Origin: an uncultured Burkholderiales bacterium
GTDB lineage: Bacteria > Pseudomonadota > Gammaproteobacteria > Burkholderiales > Burkholderiaceae_C
Reading direction: 5' to 3'
DNA length: 64,000 bases
NCBI GenBank assembly: GCA_937873395.1
Contig: CALMYH010000040.1
Span: 38,939 to 102,938, forward strand
Shown: positions 46,599 through 58,442 of the stretch, in pieces
Layout of the letters: every line of letters starts with the position of its first letter
Position numbering within the stretch: position 1 is the stretch's first letter
Position numbers and translations under genes: made by a program
The notes under the pieces: generated by a model
Databases searched by the model: none
Told to the model about the DNA's origin: nothing
Seen by the model: the letters and a program-made list of their open reading frames with translations, nothing else

Positions 46599-47786
46599 TT
46601 GAATCCCTCTCCATCTTCTTCTTTCGGCGGCCAGCCCTCGGCCATGCTGGTCGGCGTCGACTTCGGGCTTCCGCATTTCGATTCCGGCCTTGAGGAGCTG
46701 GGCCTGCTGGCCGAATCGGCCGGCTTTCGCGTGGCCGACCGGCTCACTTGCAAGCGTCGGGCGCCCGACCCGGCCCTGTTTGTGGGCAGCGGCAAAGCCG
46801 ACGAAATCGCCGCGTTGGCGCGGACCAGCGGCGCCACCGAAGTGCTGTTTGACCAGTCCCTCAGTCCGGCCCAGCAGCGCAATCTGGAGCGTCACCTGGG
46901 AATGCCGGTCAATGACCGCACCCTGCTGATTCTCGACATCTTCGCTCAGAGAGCCCGCAGTTTCGAGGGCAAGCTGCAGGTTGAGCTGGCGCGCTTGCAG
47001 TACCTGTCGACCCGCCTGGTGAGGCGCTGGTCGCATCTGGAACGTCAAAGTGGCGGCATCGGCATGCGCGGAGGCCCGGGAGAAACCCAGATCGAACTGG
47101 ACCGCCGCATGATCGGTGAGGCCATCAAGCGCACACGCGACCGGTTGGAGAAGGTCAAGCGCCAGCGCGCCACCCAACGCCGACAAAGAGAGCGTCGCGA
47201 GGCCTTCACGATCTCGCTGGTGGGCTACACCAACGCCGGCAAGTCCTCGCTGTTCAACGCCCTGGTCAAGGCGCGTGCTTACGCAGCCGACCAGTTGTTC
47301 GCGACCCTGGACACCACCACGCGCCAGCTCTACCTGGGCGAAGCAGGTCGCTCGGTTTCCCTGTCCGATACAGTGGGTTTCATCCGCAATCTCCCGCATG
47401 GCCTGGTCGAGGCGTTTTCCGCCACGCTCAGGGAGGCGGTGGATGCAGACCTTCTGCTTCATGTGGTGGACGCCTCCAATCCTGAACACCCCGAACAGAT
47501 CGAGGCGGTCCAGTCGGTGCTGCACGACATTGGCGCCGATGGCGTTCCCCAGGTGCTGGTGTTCAACAAGCTGGATGCGCTCGATCCGTCCCGACGGCCC
47601 CTCCAGTTCGAAGACCAGCTGGAACTCGACGGCCGGGCGCTGCCTCGAATCTACGTCAGTGCCCGAACCGGTGAAGGAATCGACCGTCTGCGCCATCACC
47701 TGGCCTTGCGGGTCGGTCAGGTTTCGGGTGAAACCCCCGATCCGGTTCGGTCATCCGGACCGGGTTTTGAAGGTGCCGACGCCTGA
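46599..47786 (+). CDS. hflX: ribosome-splitting GTPase HflX
   Basis: HflX is a heat-stress GTPase that dissociates stalled or hibernating ribosomes. The 395 residues show the N-terminal HflX domain (RRAPDPALFVGSGKADEIAA; DRTLLILDIFAQRARSFEGK), the Gly-rich GGIGMRGGPGETQIELDRR, a coiled coil, and a G domain with P-loop VGYTNAGKSSLFNAL and VSLSDTVGFIRNLPHGLVEA. The start is taken as TTG at 46599; ATG at 46644 is an alternative that would trim 15 residues. Confidence 0.94.
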   Translation: MNPSPSSSFGGQPSAMLVGVDFGLPHFDSGLEELGLLAESAGFRVADRLTCKRRAPDPALFVGSGKADEIAALARTSGATEVLFDQSLSPAQQRNLERHLGMPVNDRTLLILDIFAQRARSFEGKLQVELARLQYLSTRLVRRWSHLERQSGGIGMRGGPGETQIELDRRMIGEAIKRTRDRLEKVKRQRATQRRQRERREAFTISLVGYTNAGKSSLFNALVKARAYAADQLFATLDTTTRQLYLGEAGRSVSLSDTVGFIRNLPHGLVEAFSATLREAVDADLLLHVVDASNPEHPEQIEAVQSVLHDIGADGVPQVLVFNKLDALDPSRRPLQFEDQLELDGRALPRIYVSARTGEGIDRLRHHLALRVGQVSGETPDPVRSSGPGFEGADA

Positions 47787-47832
47787 GCGGGCACAATGTC
47801 ATGGTTTTGATCCAGAAAAGAGCAGTCGACAC

Positions 47833-49221
47833 ATGGATGTGAATTACCCTTCCGGGAACAGCGAAACCGGTCGCCCGCCGCGCCACAATGGCTGGCGCAA
47901 GGTGCTGGGCATGTTCAACCTCAATGATCCGCGCTGGGGCAGGGGGGACGATTCCGGTCAGGGCGGCGACGAGCCGTCCGGGCCGGACAACAACCGTCAG
48001 GACGAACGCGGCCCGCAGCGCGACCAGCGGCCCCGGGGTCAGGGTCCGAATCAGGGACCGCCCGATCTGGACGAGCTCTGGCGCGACTTCAATCGCAAAT
48101 TGGGTGGGCTGCTGGGCAACACCCGCGGCGGCGGTCGTGGCGGGCAGGGCGGCTCGGGCGGTGGCATGGGGGGATTCACGCCCAATCCGAAGACCGCTGG
48201 CATCGGCGTCGGCCTGATTGCCGGTGTCGCGGGACTGATCTGGCTCGGTACCGGATTCTTCATCGTGCAGGAAGGTCAGCAGGCCGTCATCACCCAGTTC
48301 GGGAAATACCATTCGACGGTCGGCGCGGGTTTCAACTGGCGCTTCCCCTTCCCGATCCAGCGTCACGAGACCGTGTTCGTCACCCAGCTGCGTTCGGTGG
48401 ACGTCGGCAGGGACAACATCGTGCCGGCCACCGGCCTGCGCGAATCCTCCATGCTGACCCAGGACGAGAACATCGTCGACATCAAGTTCGTCGTCCAGTA
48501 CCGCCTGAACGACGCACGAGCCTTCCTGTTCGAAACCCGTGACCCCGACGTGGCCGTTCTCAAGGCTGCGGAAACGGCGGTGCGCGAGGTGGTCGGTGCC
48601 ATGAAGATGGACGCCGTTCTGGCGGAAGAACGTGACCAGATCGCGCCCCGGGTCCGCAACCTGATGCAGGTCATTCTGGACCGCTACAGGGTCGGTATCG
48701 AGGTCACCGGGGTGAATCTGCAGCAAGGGGGCGTCCGTCCTCCGGAGCAGGTGCAGGCGGCCTTTGACGACGTGCTCAAGGCGAGCCAGGAGCGCGAAAG
48801 GGCCAAGAACGAAGCCGAGGCCTACGCCAACGACGTGGTGCCGCGGGCACGCGGTACGGCGGCACGACTGGTCGAAGAGGCCGAAGGCTACCGCGCGCGG
48901 ATCGTGGCACAGGCCGAGGGTGATTCCCAGCGGTTCAGTTCCGTGCTCACCGAGTACCAGCGGGCACCGGTGGTGACCCGTGAACGCATGTACATCGATG
49001 CGATGCAGGAGGTCTACAGCAACGTGACCAAGGTGCTGGTGGATTCCAAGTCCGGCTCCAACCTGCTGTATCTGCCGCTGGACAAGATCATGCAGATGGC
49101 CGGCCAGCCAGCGACAGCAACCGGCCCGGCGGTCCCGGCCAGCCCCACCCCTGCGACTTCCTCGACCACGCCGCGCGCCATGGACAACGCCGCCCGCTCC
49201 CGTGAGCGGGACAGCCGCTGA
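47833..49221 (+). CDS. hflK: FtsH modulator HflK
   Basis: HflK with HflC forms the SPFH membrane cage around FtsH. The 462 residues contain a Gly/Asp/Gln-rich cytosolic N-terminus, one transmembrane helix (GIGVGLIAGVAGLIWLGTGF near 122-141), the SPFH/band-7 domain (VQEGQQAVITQFGKYHSTVG onward) and a low-complexity Pro/Thr/Ala tail. ATG at 47833 was chosen; ATG at 47911 (FNLNDPRWG) is possible. The reading frame stays open far upstream inside hflX, but that part is a shadow. hflC follows. Confidence 0.95.
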   Translation: MDVNYPSGNSETGRPPRHNGWRKVLGMFNLNDPRWGRGDDSGQGGDEPSGPDNNRQDERGPQRDQRPRGQGPNQGPPDLDELWRDFNRKLGGLLGNTRGGGRGGQGGSGGGMGGFTPNPKTAGIGVGLIAGVAGLIWLGTGFFIVQEGQQAVITQFGKYHSTVGAGFNWRFPFPIQRHETVFVTQLRSVDVGRDNIVPATGLRESSMLTQDENIVDIKFVVQYRLNDARAFLFETRDPDVAVLKAAETAVREVVGAMKMDAVLAEERDQIAPRVRNLMQVILDRYRVGIEVTGVNLQQGGVRPPEQVQAAFDDVLKASQERERAKNEAEAYANDVVPRARGTAARLVEEAEGYRARIVAQAEGDSQRFSSVLTEYQRAPVVTRERMYIDAMQEVYSNVTKVLVDSKSGSNLLYLPLDKIMQMAGQPATATGPAVPASPTPATSSTTPRAMDNAARSRERDSR

Positions 49222-49253
49222 GCGCTCACCACGGTGCACACGGAGCCAAATCA

Positions 49254-50141
49254 ATGAACAGACTGGGTTTCATCATCACCACCTTCCTCGTGGCCCTGGC
49301 CATCGGCAGCTCCATGCTGTTCGTGGTCGATCAACGGCAGTTCGGCGTGGTCTTCCAGCTCGGCGAGATCCGCAAAGTGGTCACCGAGCCAGGGCTGAAT
49401 TTCAAGCTGCCGCCCCCGTTCCAGAACGTGTCTTACATCGACAAGCGTCTGCTGACCCTGGAAAGCGCGGACACCGAGCCGACCCTGACGGCCGAGCGCC
49501 AGCGGGTGGTGATCGACTGGTATGTGCGCTGGCGTATCAGTGATCCGCAGGCCTACATCCGAAACGTTGGCCTGAACGAGCGAGCCGGCGCGCTGCAACT
49601 CAACCGGGTGGCCCGCAACGCCTTCCAGCAGGAGGTCAACAAGCGCACCCTGCAGGAGTTGCTGTCGACCCGTCGTGAGGAACTCATGCGGGACGTGCAG
49701 CGCGAGGTCCTGGCCGCTGTGCGCGGCGCCGACAAACCCTGGGGCATGGACGTGATCGACGTTCGGATCACCCGGGTCGACTACGCAGAAACCATCACCC
49801 GTTCGGTGTACGACCGGATGGAGGCCGAGCGTCGCCGCGTTGCCAACGAACTGCGGGCGACTGGTTTCGCCGAGGGCGAGCGCATCCGGGCCGAGGCCGA
49901 CCGCGAGCGCGAAGTCATCATCGCCGATTCGTTCCGGGAAGCCCAGCGCATCAAGGGTGAGGCCGATGCGGCCGCCGCAGCGGCCTACGCCACCGCTTTC
50001 GGGCGTGATCCTGCATTTGCACAGTTCTACCGCAGTCTGGAAGCCTACAAGGCCAGCTTTGCCGGCAAGTCGGACGTGATGGTGGTCGATCCGTCGTCCG
50101 ATTTCTTCCGCGCCTTGCGCAGCAGCAACGTGGGCCGCTGA
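49254..50141 (+). CDS. hflC: FtsH modulator HflC
   Basis: The partner of HflK in the SPFH complex regulating FtsH. The 295 residues have an N-terminal transmembrane segment (LGFIITTFLVALAIGSSMLF) and a band-7 domain beginning VVDQRQFGVVFQLGEIRKVV, ending with RSLEAYKASFAGKSDVMVVD, characteristic of HflC. It starts 32 bases after hflK. A small DUF2065 gene follows after 7 bases. Confidence 0.97.
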   Translation: MNRLGFIITTFLVALAIGSSMLFVVDQRQFGVVFQLGEIRKVVTEPGLNFKLPPPFQNVSYIDKRLLTLESADTEPTLTAERQRVVIDWYVRWRISDPQAYIRNVGLNERAGALQLNRVARNAFQQEVNKRTLQELLSTRREELMRDVQREVLAAVRGADKPWGMDVIDVRITRVDYAETITRSVYDRMEAERRRVANELRATGFAEGERIRAEADREREVIIADSFREAQRIKGEADAAAAAAYATAFGRDPAFAQFYRSLEAYKASFAGKSDVMVVDPSSDFFRALRSSNVGR

Positions 50142-50148
50142 GCCGACG

Positions 50149-50340
50149 GTGTCGCTGCCTGACGTCTTCTGGCCCGCACTGGGCCTGATGCTGGTGTTCG
50201 AGGGGCTGCTGCCCCTCCTGCTACCGGCCGCATGGCGCCGCATGTTTTCCGACATGCTTCGTCTGCGCGACGGGCAGCTCAGGTTCTTCGGTCTGGTTTC
50301 GGTGGGGCTGGGCCTGCTGATCTGGTCCGCCACCAGCTGA
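50149..50340 (+). CDS. DUF2065 small membrane protein
   Basis: A 63-residue protein with two hydrophobic helices ([20 protein letters not shown] and [18 protein letters not shown]) separated by a basic loop ([20 protein letters not shown]). It matches the DUF2065 family, usually found between hflC and hisZ/purA. Function unknown. The start is GTG at 50149. Confidence 0.85.
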   Translation: MSLPDVFWPALGLMLVFEGLLPLLLPAAWRRMFSDMLRLRDGQLRFFGLVSVGLGLLIWSATS

Positions 50341-50435
50341 ATGCAGGTCTGGCGCACCGGTGCGCGGCCCGGCCGGCGACGGTGAGGTCTGGCCGGACCG
50401 GTAGAATCCTGTTTTTAACTGCCTTCCCCATGCCC

Positions 50436-53025
<2,590 letters not shown>

Positions 53026-53083
53026 TGGCCGAAACCCCGGCTTTCATGCAGAATCGCCCGACCGACCCCTACCCGGAGACCCC

Positions 53084-53608
53084 ATGCTGACGGAAGATGG
53101 CAAGCACCTGTACGTGTCCTACGACGAGTATCACAACCTGATCGAGAAGCTGGCCCTCAAGGTCTACCAATCGGGCTGGACGTTTGACACCATTCTGTGC
53201 CTGGCACGCGGCGGCATGCGGCCGGGGGACATCCTCTCGCGGATCTTCGATGTGCCGCTGGCCATCATGTCCACCAGTTCCTACCGCGCTGATGCCGGAA
53301 CGGTGCAGGGGAAGCTCGACATCGCCCGATACATCACCACCCCCAAGGGCGAGATAGCCGGCCGGGTGCTGCTGGTGGACGACCTGGCGGATTCGGGCCA
53401 CACCCTGCATGCGGTGATCAACCAGCTGCGCAACAACTACGCCCCGATCACCGAGCTGCGCAGTGCGGTGATCTGGACCAAGGCCTTGTCCACCTTCACG
53501 CCCGACTATTCCGTCGAGTTCCTGCCGACCAATCCCTGGATCCACCAGCCCTTCGAGAGCTACGACAGCATGCGTCCTGCGCAGTTGCTGGAGAAGTGGA
53601 AGCTCTGA
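53084..53608 (+). CDS. phosphoribosyltransferase (xanthine/guanine type)
   Basis: A 174-residue type I phosphoribosyltransferase. The PRPP-binding loop is VLLVDDLADSGHTLHAV near 103-119, and LCLARGGMRPGDILSRIF supplies the pyrophosphate loop. It probably salvages a purine base, fitting its place after purA, but the base cannot be read from sequence. The start follows GGAGACCCC. Confidence 0.9.
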   Translation: MLTEDGKHLYVSYDEYHNLIEKLALKVYQSGWTFDTILCLARGGMRPGDILSRIFDVPLAIMSTSSYRADAGTVQGKLDIARYITTPKGEIAGRVLLVDDLADSGHTLHAVINQLRNNYAPITELRSAVIWTKALSTFTPDYSVEFLPTNPWIHQPFESYDSMRPAQLLEKWKL

Positions 53609-53616
53609 AGGTGTGT

Positions 53617-53724
53617 GGCCCCTACGCTCCACCGCTGCGCGGGGTCGATGCCCCCCGAGGGGGTGTGTTCCGGTTTGGGGCGGCCCGGTGCCGGAACGTG
53701 GCCCCCGCGCTCCGTCGCCGCTTG
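53617..53724. repeat. REP-like GC-rich intergenic repeat
   Basis: The gap after the phosphoribosyltransferase holds GGCCCCTACGCTCC... (53617-53665), with internal complementarity (CCGC.TGCGCGGGG, CCCCCCGAGGGGG), and a second partial unit GGCCCCCGCGCTCC (53699-53712 onward). Sequences of this form recur between genes in Comamonadaceae genomes, as I recall. Only one cluster is visible in this window. Confidence 0.5.
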
Positions 53725-53764
53725 ATGTCCGGCGTTGATGGCTCGTTCTGTTCCCACTGAACCC

Positions 53765-54958
53765 ATGACCGACGTGTCCACCCGCCTCATCCACCATCCG
53801 TACCGTCCGCCGGAAGGCTTCGTAGCGGTGGCACCCGGGGTGCACAAGGCGTCCACGGTGATCTTTCCCGATGTGCAGGCGCTGCGAAGCCGGGACTGGA
53901 AGGACAAGAGCGGCTACACCTACGGGCTGCACGGCACGCCGACCACCTTCACGCTGGAGGAGCGCATCGCGACGCTGGAAGGCGGCCTGTACTGCGTGCT
54001 GGCTCCCAGTGGCCTGTCGGCCATCAGCCTGGTGGACATGGCTTTCCTGCGCCAGGGAGAGCAGATGCTGCTGCCCGACAACGCCTACGGTCCCGGCAAA
54101 GCCTTTGCCGAGGCCGAGATGCGCCAGTGGGGTGTGCAGGTGGCTTACTACGACCCCATGGACCCGGCCGACCTGGCCAGCCGGCTGACACCGGCCACGC
54201 GGCTGGTCTGGCTGGAGGCGCCGGGCTCGATCACACTGGAGTTTCCGGACCTGCCTGCCCTGACCGGGGTGGTCCGCGAGCACAACATCCGCCACCCGGG
54301 CGAGCGTCCGACCCTCACCGCGCTGGACAACACCTGGGGCGCCGGACTGGCCTTCAATGCCTTCGAGCTCGGCGTCGACGTCTCGATGCAGGCCCTGACC
54401 AAGTACCCCAGCGGCGGCGCCGACGTGCTCATGGGCTCCGTGGTCACGCGCGTTGAGGCGCTGCATCGGCAAATCCTGTTGTGCCACATGCGCCTTGGTC
54501 TGGGTGTCGGAGCCAACGATGCCGAGCTGGTGCTGCGCGGCCTGCCTACGGTGGGCTTGCGTTATGACGCACAAGACAAGGCCACACGCGAGCTGGCGCA
54601 ATGGATGCAATCCCAGCCTGGGGTGGTGCAGGTTTTGCATCCGGCGCTGGACGGGTCGCCGGGGCACGACTTCTGGCAACGCGACGCCCGGGCGGCGGCC
54701 TGCCTGTTCAGCGTCGTGTTCGATCCCCGGTTTGACTCGGGTCGGGTCGACGCCTTCTGCAACCACCTGAACCTGTTCCAGCTCGGATGGAGCTGGGCCG
54801 GTCCCATCAGCCTGTGTGCGCCCTACCAAGTGCCGTCCATCCGTTCTCTCACGGCCTGGCCGTATGCCGGCGGTCTGGTTCGCTTTGCCGTCGGCCTGGA
54901 GTCGGTGGAGGATCTGAAGGCGGATCTGGCGCAGGCACTGGCGAAACTGGTATCCTGA
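53765..54958 (+). CDS. metC: cystathionine beta-lyase-like PLP enzyme
   Basis: A Cys/Met-metabolism PLP-dependent enzyme, probably cleaving cystathionine to homocysteine. The 397 residues include KSGYTYGLHGTPTTFTLEER near 48-68, GGLYCVLAPSGLSAISLVDM, TALDNTWGAGLAFNAF, and the PLP-lysine motif MQALTKYPSGGADVLMGSV near 214-232. The C-terminal SWAGPISLCAP lies around residue 345. ATG at 53765 is preferred; one ten codons earlier is possible. Specificity versus other gamma-family lyases is not certain. Confidence 0.88.
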   Translation: MTDVSTRLIHHPYRPPEGFVAVAPGVHKASTVIFPDVQALRSRDWKDKSGYTYGLHGTPTTFTLEERIATLEGGLYCVLAPSGLSAISLVDMAFLRQGEQMLLPDNAYGPGKAFAEAEMRQWGVQVAYYDPMDPADLASRLTPATRLVWLEAPGSITLEFPDLPALTGVVREHNIRHPGERPTLTALDNTWGAGLAFNAFELGVDVSMQALTKYPSGGADVLMGSVVTRVEALHRQILLCHMRLGLGVGANDAELVLRGLPTVGLRYDAQDKATRELAQWMQSQPGVVQVLHPALDGSPGHDFWQRDARAAACLFSVVFDPRFDSGRVDAFCNHLNLFQLGWSWAGPISLCAPYQVPSIRSLTAWPYAGGLVRFAVGLESVEDLKADLAQALAKLVS

Positions 54959-54988
54959 GCCCAGTTCATTCCACGGAGAGCACCCACT

Positions 54989-55180
54989 TTGGCCACACCC
55001 AACTACGGATACGAAAAGCGCCAGCGCGAGTTGGCCAAGAAGCAGAAAAAGGAAGAGAAGCTGCGTGCCAAGAGTGCGCGGCGTCAGGGCGCAGACGGCG
55101 AACCCTCACAGGTCGACTCAGAAGATGCGCCGACAGCCGAGAACCCGAACGACCGACCGGACGCAGACCCTGTTGGCTGA
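54989..55180 (+). CDS. small basic coiled-coil protein, conserved hypothetical
   Basis: A 63-residue protein. The first 40 residues are very rich in Lys, Arg and Glu (GYEKRQRELAKKQKKEEKLR) and predict a charged helix; the tail is acidic and Pro/Asp-rich. Similar short proteins beginning PNYxxEKRQRELAKK are common in proteobacteria, without known function. It uses a TTG start with GGAGAG nine bases upstream, 30 bases after metC. Confidence 0.75.
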   Translation: MATPNYGYEKRQRELAKKQKKEEKLRAKSARRQGADGEPSQVDSEDAPTAENPNDRPDADPVG

Positions 55181-55209
55181 GCGACGGCGCTGAGTCAGGA
55201 GCGGGCGCT

Positions 55210-56289
55210 TCAGGCGCCGCCGCCGGATGCGGTGGGGATGATCAGCAAGTCTTCGGCTGCCTTGTTGAAGGCCTCGGCCGAGCGGTCGGGTACGGGACAA
55301 GGACGTGCCTGTCCGAACTGGCGAAAGTTTCTTTCGATGGACGCCGCATAGGTCGGGTCGTAGTGCTGGCGCAGCAGGTCCAGCACCACGTCTGCCGTCC
55401 GTCCGTCGCGGACCTGGCGTATCCACTCCGACACCACCGCCTTGCCGCGCAGCTCGGTCAGAGCTTCCAGCCGGCGGCAGAAGAAGTCCGGATCCTTGAC
55501 AAAGAAGTCGTAGTCTTCCAGCAGCAGGGCCACGCGTTCTTCGTCGGGCAGCTGCAGATCGATGCAGGGGCTGGCCCGCATGGCGTCGATCAGGGCGTCG
55601 GGCACCCGCAGGTTGCCCACCTTCTTGCTCTCGCTTTCCACAAACACCGGCCTGCCTGCTTCAAGGTGGCGCAGCTGCTCCCAGACCATCGAATCGAAGC
55701 GCTTCTGGCTGGGCTGCGCAACACCCGGGATGTGGCCCAGCACCGAGCTGCGGTGGCAGGCCAGGGCTTCCAGGTCCAGCACCTGGGCGCCTTGCTGTTC
55801 CAGGTGTTGCAGCAGGCGTGTCTTGCCGCTGCCGGTGGGGCCGCAGATGACGCGAAAGTGCAGCCGCGCCACCTGCGCGGGCAGGTCGGCCACCAGCGCA
55901 TGTCGCCAGGCCTTGTAGCCCCCTTCGATCAGGGAGACCTGAAAACCGATGGCGCCCAGGATGGTGGCCAGGGCGCCGCTGCGGTTGCCGCCGCGCCAGC
56001 AGTAGACCAGGGGTTTCCAGTCGCGCGGCTTGTCGAGTGCGTGCTGTTCGATGTGGCCGGCGATGTTGCGGGCGGCGATGGCGGCGCCGCGCTTCTTCGC
56101 TTCGAAGGCGTTGACCTGCTTGTACAGGGTGCCGATGGTCACGCGTTCGGCGTTGTTCAGGGTGGGCCAGTTGACGGCGCCCGGTACATGGTCCAGCGCG
56201 TGCTCGTCTTCCGAGCGGGCGTCGATGACGGTGTCGAAATCGTCGAGCCGGCGCAAGGCGTCGGTGGCGCTGAGGGTCTGGACTGGCAT
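55210..56289 (-). CDS. mnmH: tRNA 2-selenouridine synthase MnmH (SelU)
   Basis: MnmH converts 2-thiouridine at the tRNA wobble position to 2-selenouridine. About 359 residues. The N-terminal rhodanese domain has the catalytic Cys in LVYCWRGGNRSGALATIL near 92, and the C-terminal P-loop domain has CGPTGSGKTRLLQHLEQQGA. DLEALACHRSSVLG follows. ATG at 56289 was chosen; another lies 15 bases upstream. selD is not seen nearby. Divergent pairing with tesA is absent: both lie on the minus strand, 29 bases apart. Confidence 0.93.
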   Translation of the reverse strand: MPVQTLSATDALRRLDDFDTVIDARSEDEHALDHVPGAVNWPTLNNAERVTIGTLYKQVNAFEAKKRGAAIAARNIAGHIEQHALDKPRDWKPLVYCWRGGNRSGALATILGAIGFQVSLIEGGYKAWRHALVADLPAQVARLHFRVICGPTGSGKTRLLQHLEQQGAQVLDLEALACHRSSVLGHIPGVAQPSQKRFDSMVWEQLRHLEAGRPVFVESESKKVGNLRVPDALIDAMRASPCIDLQLPDEERVALLLEDYDFFVKDPDFFCRRLEALTELRGKAVVSEWIRQVRDGRTADVVLDLLRQHYDPTYAASIERNFRQFGQARPCPVPDRSAEAFNKAAEDLLIIPTASGGGA

Positions 56290-56318
56290 GGCGGTGATTA
56301 TCACCGCCAGGGGGTTGA

Positions 56319-56993
56319 TCAGCGGGGGAGCAGCGGGCGCAGCGCCGGCCAGACGTTGGCCAGCATGATGGGCTGGGCCTCCTCGTTGGGGTGGATGCGG
56401 TCCGGCTGGAACAGCTTGAGCGGATCGGGGCCGTCGGCCACCCCGGCCAGAAAAAAGGGCACCAGCGCGGCCTGTTCGGCCTTGGCCACCGCGCTGAACA
56501 CCTCGCGGAACTCCTGGGCGTAGCGGGCGCCGTAGTTGGGCGGCATTTCCATGCCCACGATCAGCACCTGGGCACCAGCCTCTCGGGACAGGCGGGCCAT
56601 GGTGCTCAGGTTGTCGCGCGTCATGCCCAGCGGCAGGCCGCGCAAGGCGTCGTTGCCACCGAGCTCGATGACCACCACGGCGGGTCGGTGCTGTCGCAAG
56701 AGGGCCGGCAGGCGCGATCGTCCGCCGGCGGTCGTGTCGCCGCTGATGCTGGCATTGACCACCCGAACCGACTGGCGTTCGCCGGCCAGCCTGTCTTGCA
56801 GCAGCGCCACCCAGCCACGGCCGCGTTGCAGGCCGTATTCGGCGCTCAGGGAGTCGCCCACGATCAGAACCACGGGTTCATTGGGTGGGCTGCCTGCCGC
56901 CGCCTTGGTTGGCACGGTCTGGGCTGCGACGTGGAACGAAAGACCGGTCGGCACGATCGTCAGTGCCAGCGCGTTAAAGTGTCGTCGTTTCAA
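56319..56993 (-). CDS. tesA: arylesterase/lysophospholipase TesA-like (SGNH)
   Basis: A 224-residue exported SGNH hydrolase. A signal peptide (FNALALTIVPTGLSFHVAAQ) is followed by block I IVGDSLSAEYG with the nucleophile Ser near 48, block III GGNDALRGLP, and the Asp/His pair in DRIHPNEEAQ. The gene diverges from an ABC ATPase, as tesA and ybbA do in E. coli, which strengthens the call. Likely periplasmic thioesterase/esterase. Confidence 0.93.
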   Translation of the reverse strand: MKRRHFNALALTIVPTGLSFHVAAQTVPTKAAAGSPPNEPVVLIVGDSLSAEYGLQRGRGWVALLQDRLAGERQSVRVVNASISGDTTAGGRSRLPALLRQHRPAVVVIELGGNDALRGLPLGMTRDNLSTMARLSREAGAQVLIVGMEMPPNYGARYAQEFREVFSAVAKAEQAALVPFFLAGVADGPDPLKLFQPDRIHPNEEAQPIMLANVWPALRPLLPR

Positions 56994-57007
56994 CTCAAGG
57001 CCTTCCC

Positions 57008-57685
57008 ATGTCGGATGTGATGATTTCGGTGGAGCACGTGTTCAAGTCGGTGACGGACTCCACCGGCACCCTGGAGATTCTGCGCGATATCGATTTCCGC
57101 CTGAACCGGGGGGAAACCGCCGCCATTGTCGGGGCTTCCGGCTCGGGCAAGAGCACGCTGCTGTCCATCATTGCCGGCTTGGATACCCCAAGCAGCGGAA
57201 CAGTTCACATCGACGGCGTCAATCTGTTTGCCCTGGACGAAGACCAGCGCGCGGCGCTGCGGGCCGACAAGGTGGGTTTTGTGTTCCAGAGCTTCCAGTT
57301 GCTGGGCAACCTGACGGCGTTGGAGAACGTGATGCTGCCGCTGGAACTGGCCGGCCGGCGCGATGCCAGAGCGGCCGCGGTCCACATGCTGGAGCGGGTG
57401 GGCCTGGGCGAGCGGCTGGGGCATTACCCCAAGGTGCTGTCCGGTGGAGAGCAGCAGCGGGTGGCACTGGCCCGTGCCTTTGTGGTCAAACCGGCCGTGC
57501 TGCTGGCCGACGAACCCACGGGCAGCCTGGACTTCGCCACCGGCGGGCGGATCATGGAGCTGATGTTCGAGCTCAATGCCGAACAAGGCACGACGCTGGT
57601 GCTGGTGACCCATGACCGGGACATCGCGTCCCAATGCCAGCGGCGCGTGACCATCGAAGCCGGCCGCCTGGCCAGCGCGCCCTGA
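57008..57685 (+). CDS. ABC transporter ATP-binding protein YbbA-like
   Basis: A 225-residue LolD/MacB-type ATPase. Walker A is [15 protein letters not shown] near 41-55, the signature [15 protein letters not shown] near 140, and Walker [14 protein letters not shown] near 162. It diverges from tesA with a 14-base gap. In E. coli ybbA is followed by the permease gene ybbP. Here rlmB follows after 10 bases, so no permease partner is adjacent. Confidence 0.92.
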   Translation: MSDVMISVEHVFKSVTDSTGTLEILRDIDFRLNRGETAAIVGASGSGKSTLLSIIAGLDTPSSGTVHIDGVNLFALDEDQRAALRADKVGFVFQSFQLLGNLTALENVMLPLELAGRRDARAAAVHMLERVGLGERLGHYPKVLSGGEQQRVALARAFVVKPAVLLADEPTGSLDFATGGRIMELMFELNAEQGTTLVLVTHDRDIASQCQRRVTIEAGRLASAP

Positions 57686-57695
57686 TAATCGGCCG

Positions 57696-58439
57696 ATGTC
57701 CTCCCCCAAAGTCCTGTTCGGTTTCCACGCTGTCGGTGTCCGGCTCAAGACCGCGCCCGATTCCATCATCGAAATCTACTTCGACGCCTCCCGGCGCGAC
57801 CAGCGCATGCGCCAGTTTCTGGAGCGGGCGCGCGAGGCGGGCACCCGTCTGATCGAGGCCGACAGCCTGCGTATCGCCAAGCTGGCCGGCAGCCACGGGC
57901 ATCAGGGCGTAGCCGCCCGGGTGCAGCCGGTGGCCCAGGCGCGCTCGCTCGACGATCTGCTGGAACAGCTGGAGGCCAGTGCCCAGGTCCCCTTGCTGCT
58001 GGTGCTCGATGGGGTGACCGATCCGCACAACCTGGGGGCCTGCCTGCGCGTGGCCGACGGGGCAGGGGCCCATGCGGTCATTGCCCCGAAGGATCACGCC
58101 GCGGGCATCAACGCCACGGTGGCCAAGGTGGCGAGTGGCGCGGCCGAGACGATGCCGTACTTCATGGTGACCAATCTGGCGCGCACGCTGGGCGAACTCA
58201 AGGAGCGCAGCATCTGGGTCATCGGCACCAGTGACGACGCACCCAAGACGCTGTATCAGGTCGACCTCAAGGGACCGGTGGCCCTGGTGCTGGGTGCCGA
58301 AGGGCAGGGCATGCGCCAGCTCACCCGCAAGACCTGCGACGAGCTGGTCTCCATTCCCATGCGCGGAGCGGTGGAGAGTCTGAACGTGTCGGTGGCCAGC
58401 GGTGTCTGCCTGTACGAGGCGCTGCGCCAACGCAGCTGA
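57696..58439 (+). CDS. rlmB: 23S rRNA 2'-O-ribose methyltransferase RlmB
   Basis: A SPOUT-family methyltransferase acting on G2251 of 23S rRNA. The 247 residues have the N-terminal substrate-binding domain ([20 protein letters not shown]), [19 protein letters not shown] (motif 1), [20 protein letters not shown] (motif 2) and [20 protein letters not shown] (motif 3 with the knot). It is followed 3 bases later by the sirtuin. Confidence 0.95.
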   Translation: MSSPKVLFGFHAVGVRLKTAPDSIIEIYFDASRRDQRMRQFLERAREAGTRLIEADSLRIAKLAGSHGHQGVAARVQPVAQARSLDDLLEQLEASAQVPLLLVLDGVTDPHNLGACLRVADGAGAHAVIAPKDHAAGINATVAKVASGAAETMPYFMVTNLARTLGELKERSIWVIGTSDDAPKTLYQVDLKGPVALVLGAEGQGMRQLTRKTCDELVSIPMRGAVESLNVSVASGVCLYEALRQRS

Positions 58440-58442
58440 GCC

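Noticed and set aside
47116-47832. Long in-frame extension upstream of hflK
   Set aside because: It runs through hflX in another frame and gives an Arg/Ser/Pro-rich sequence unlike HflK.
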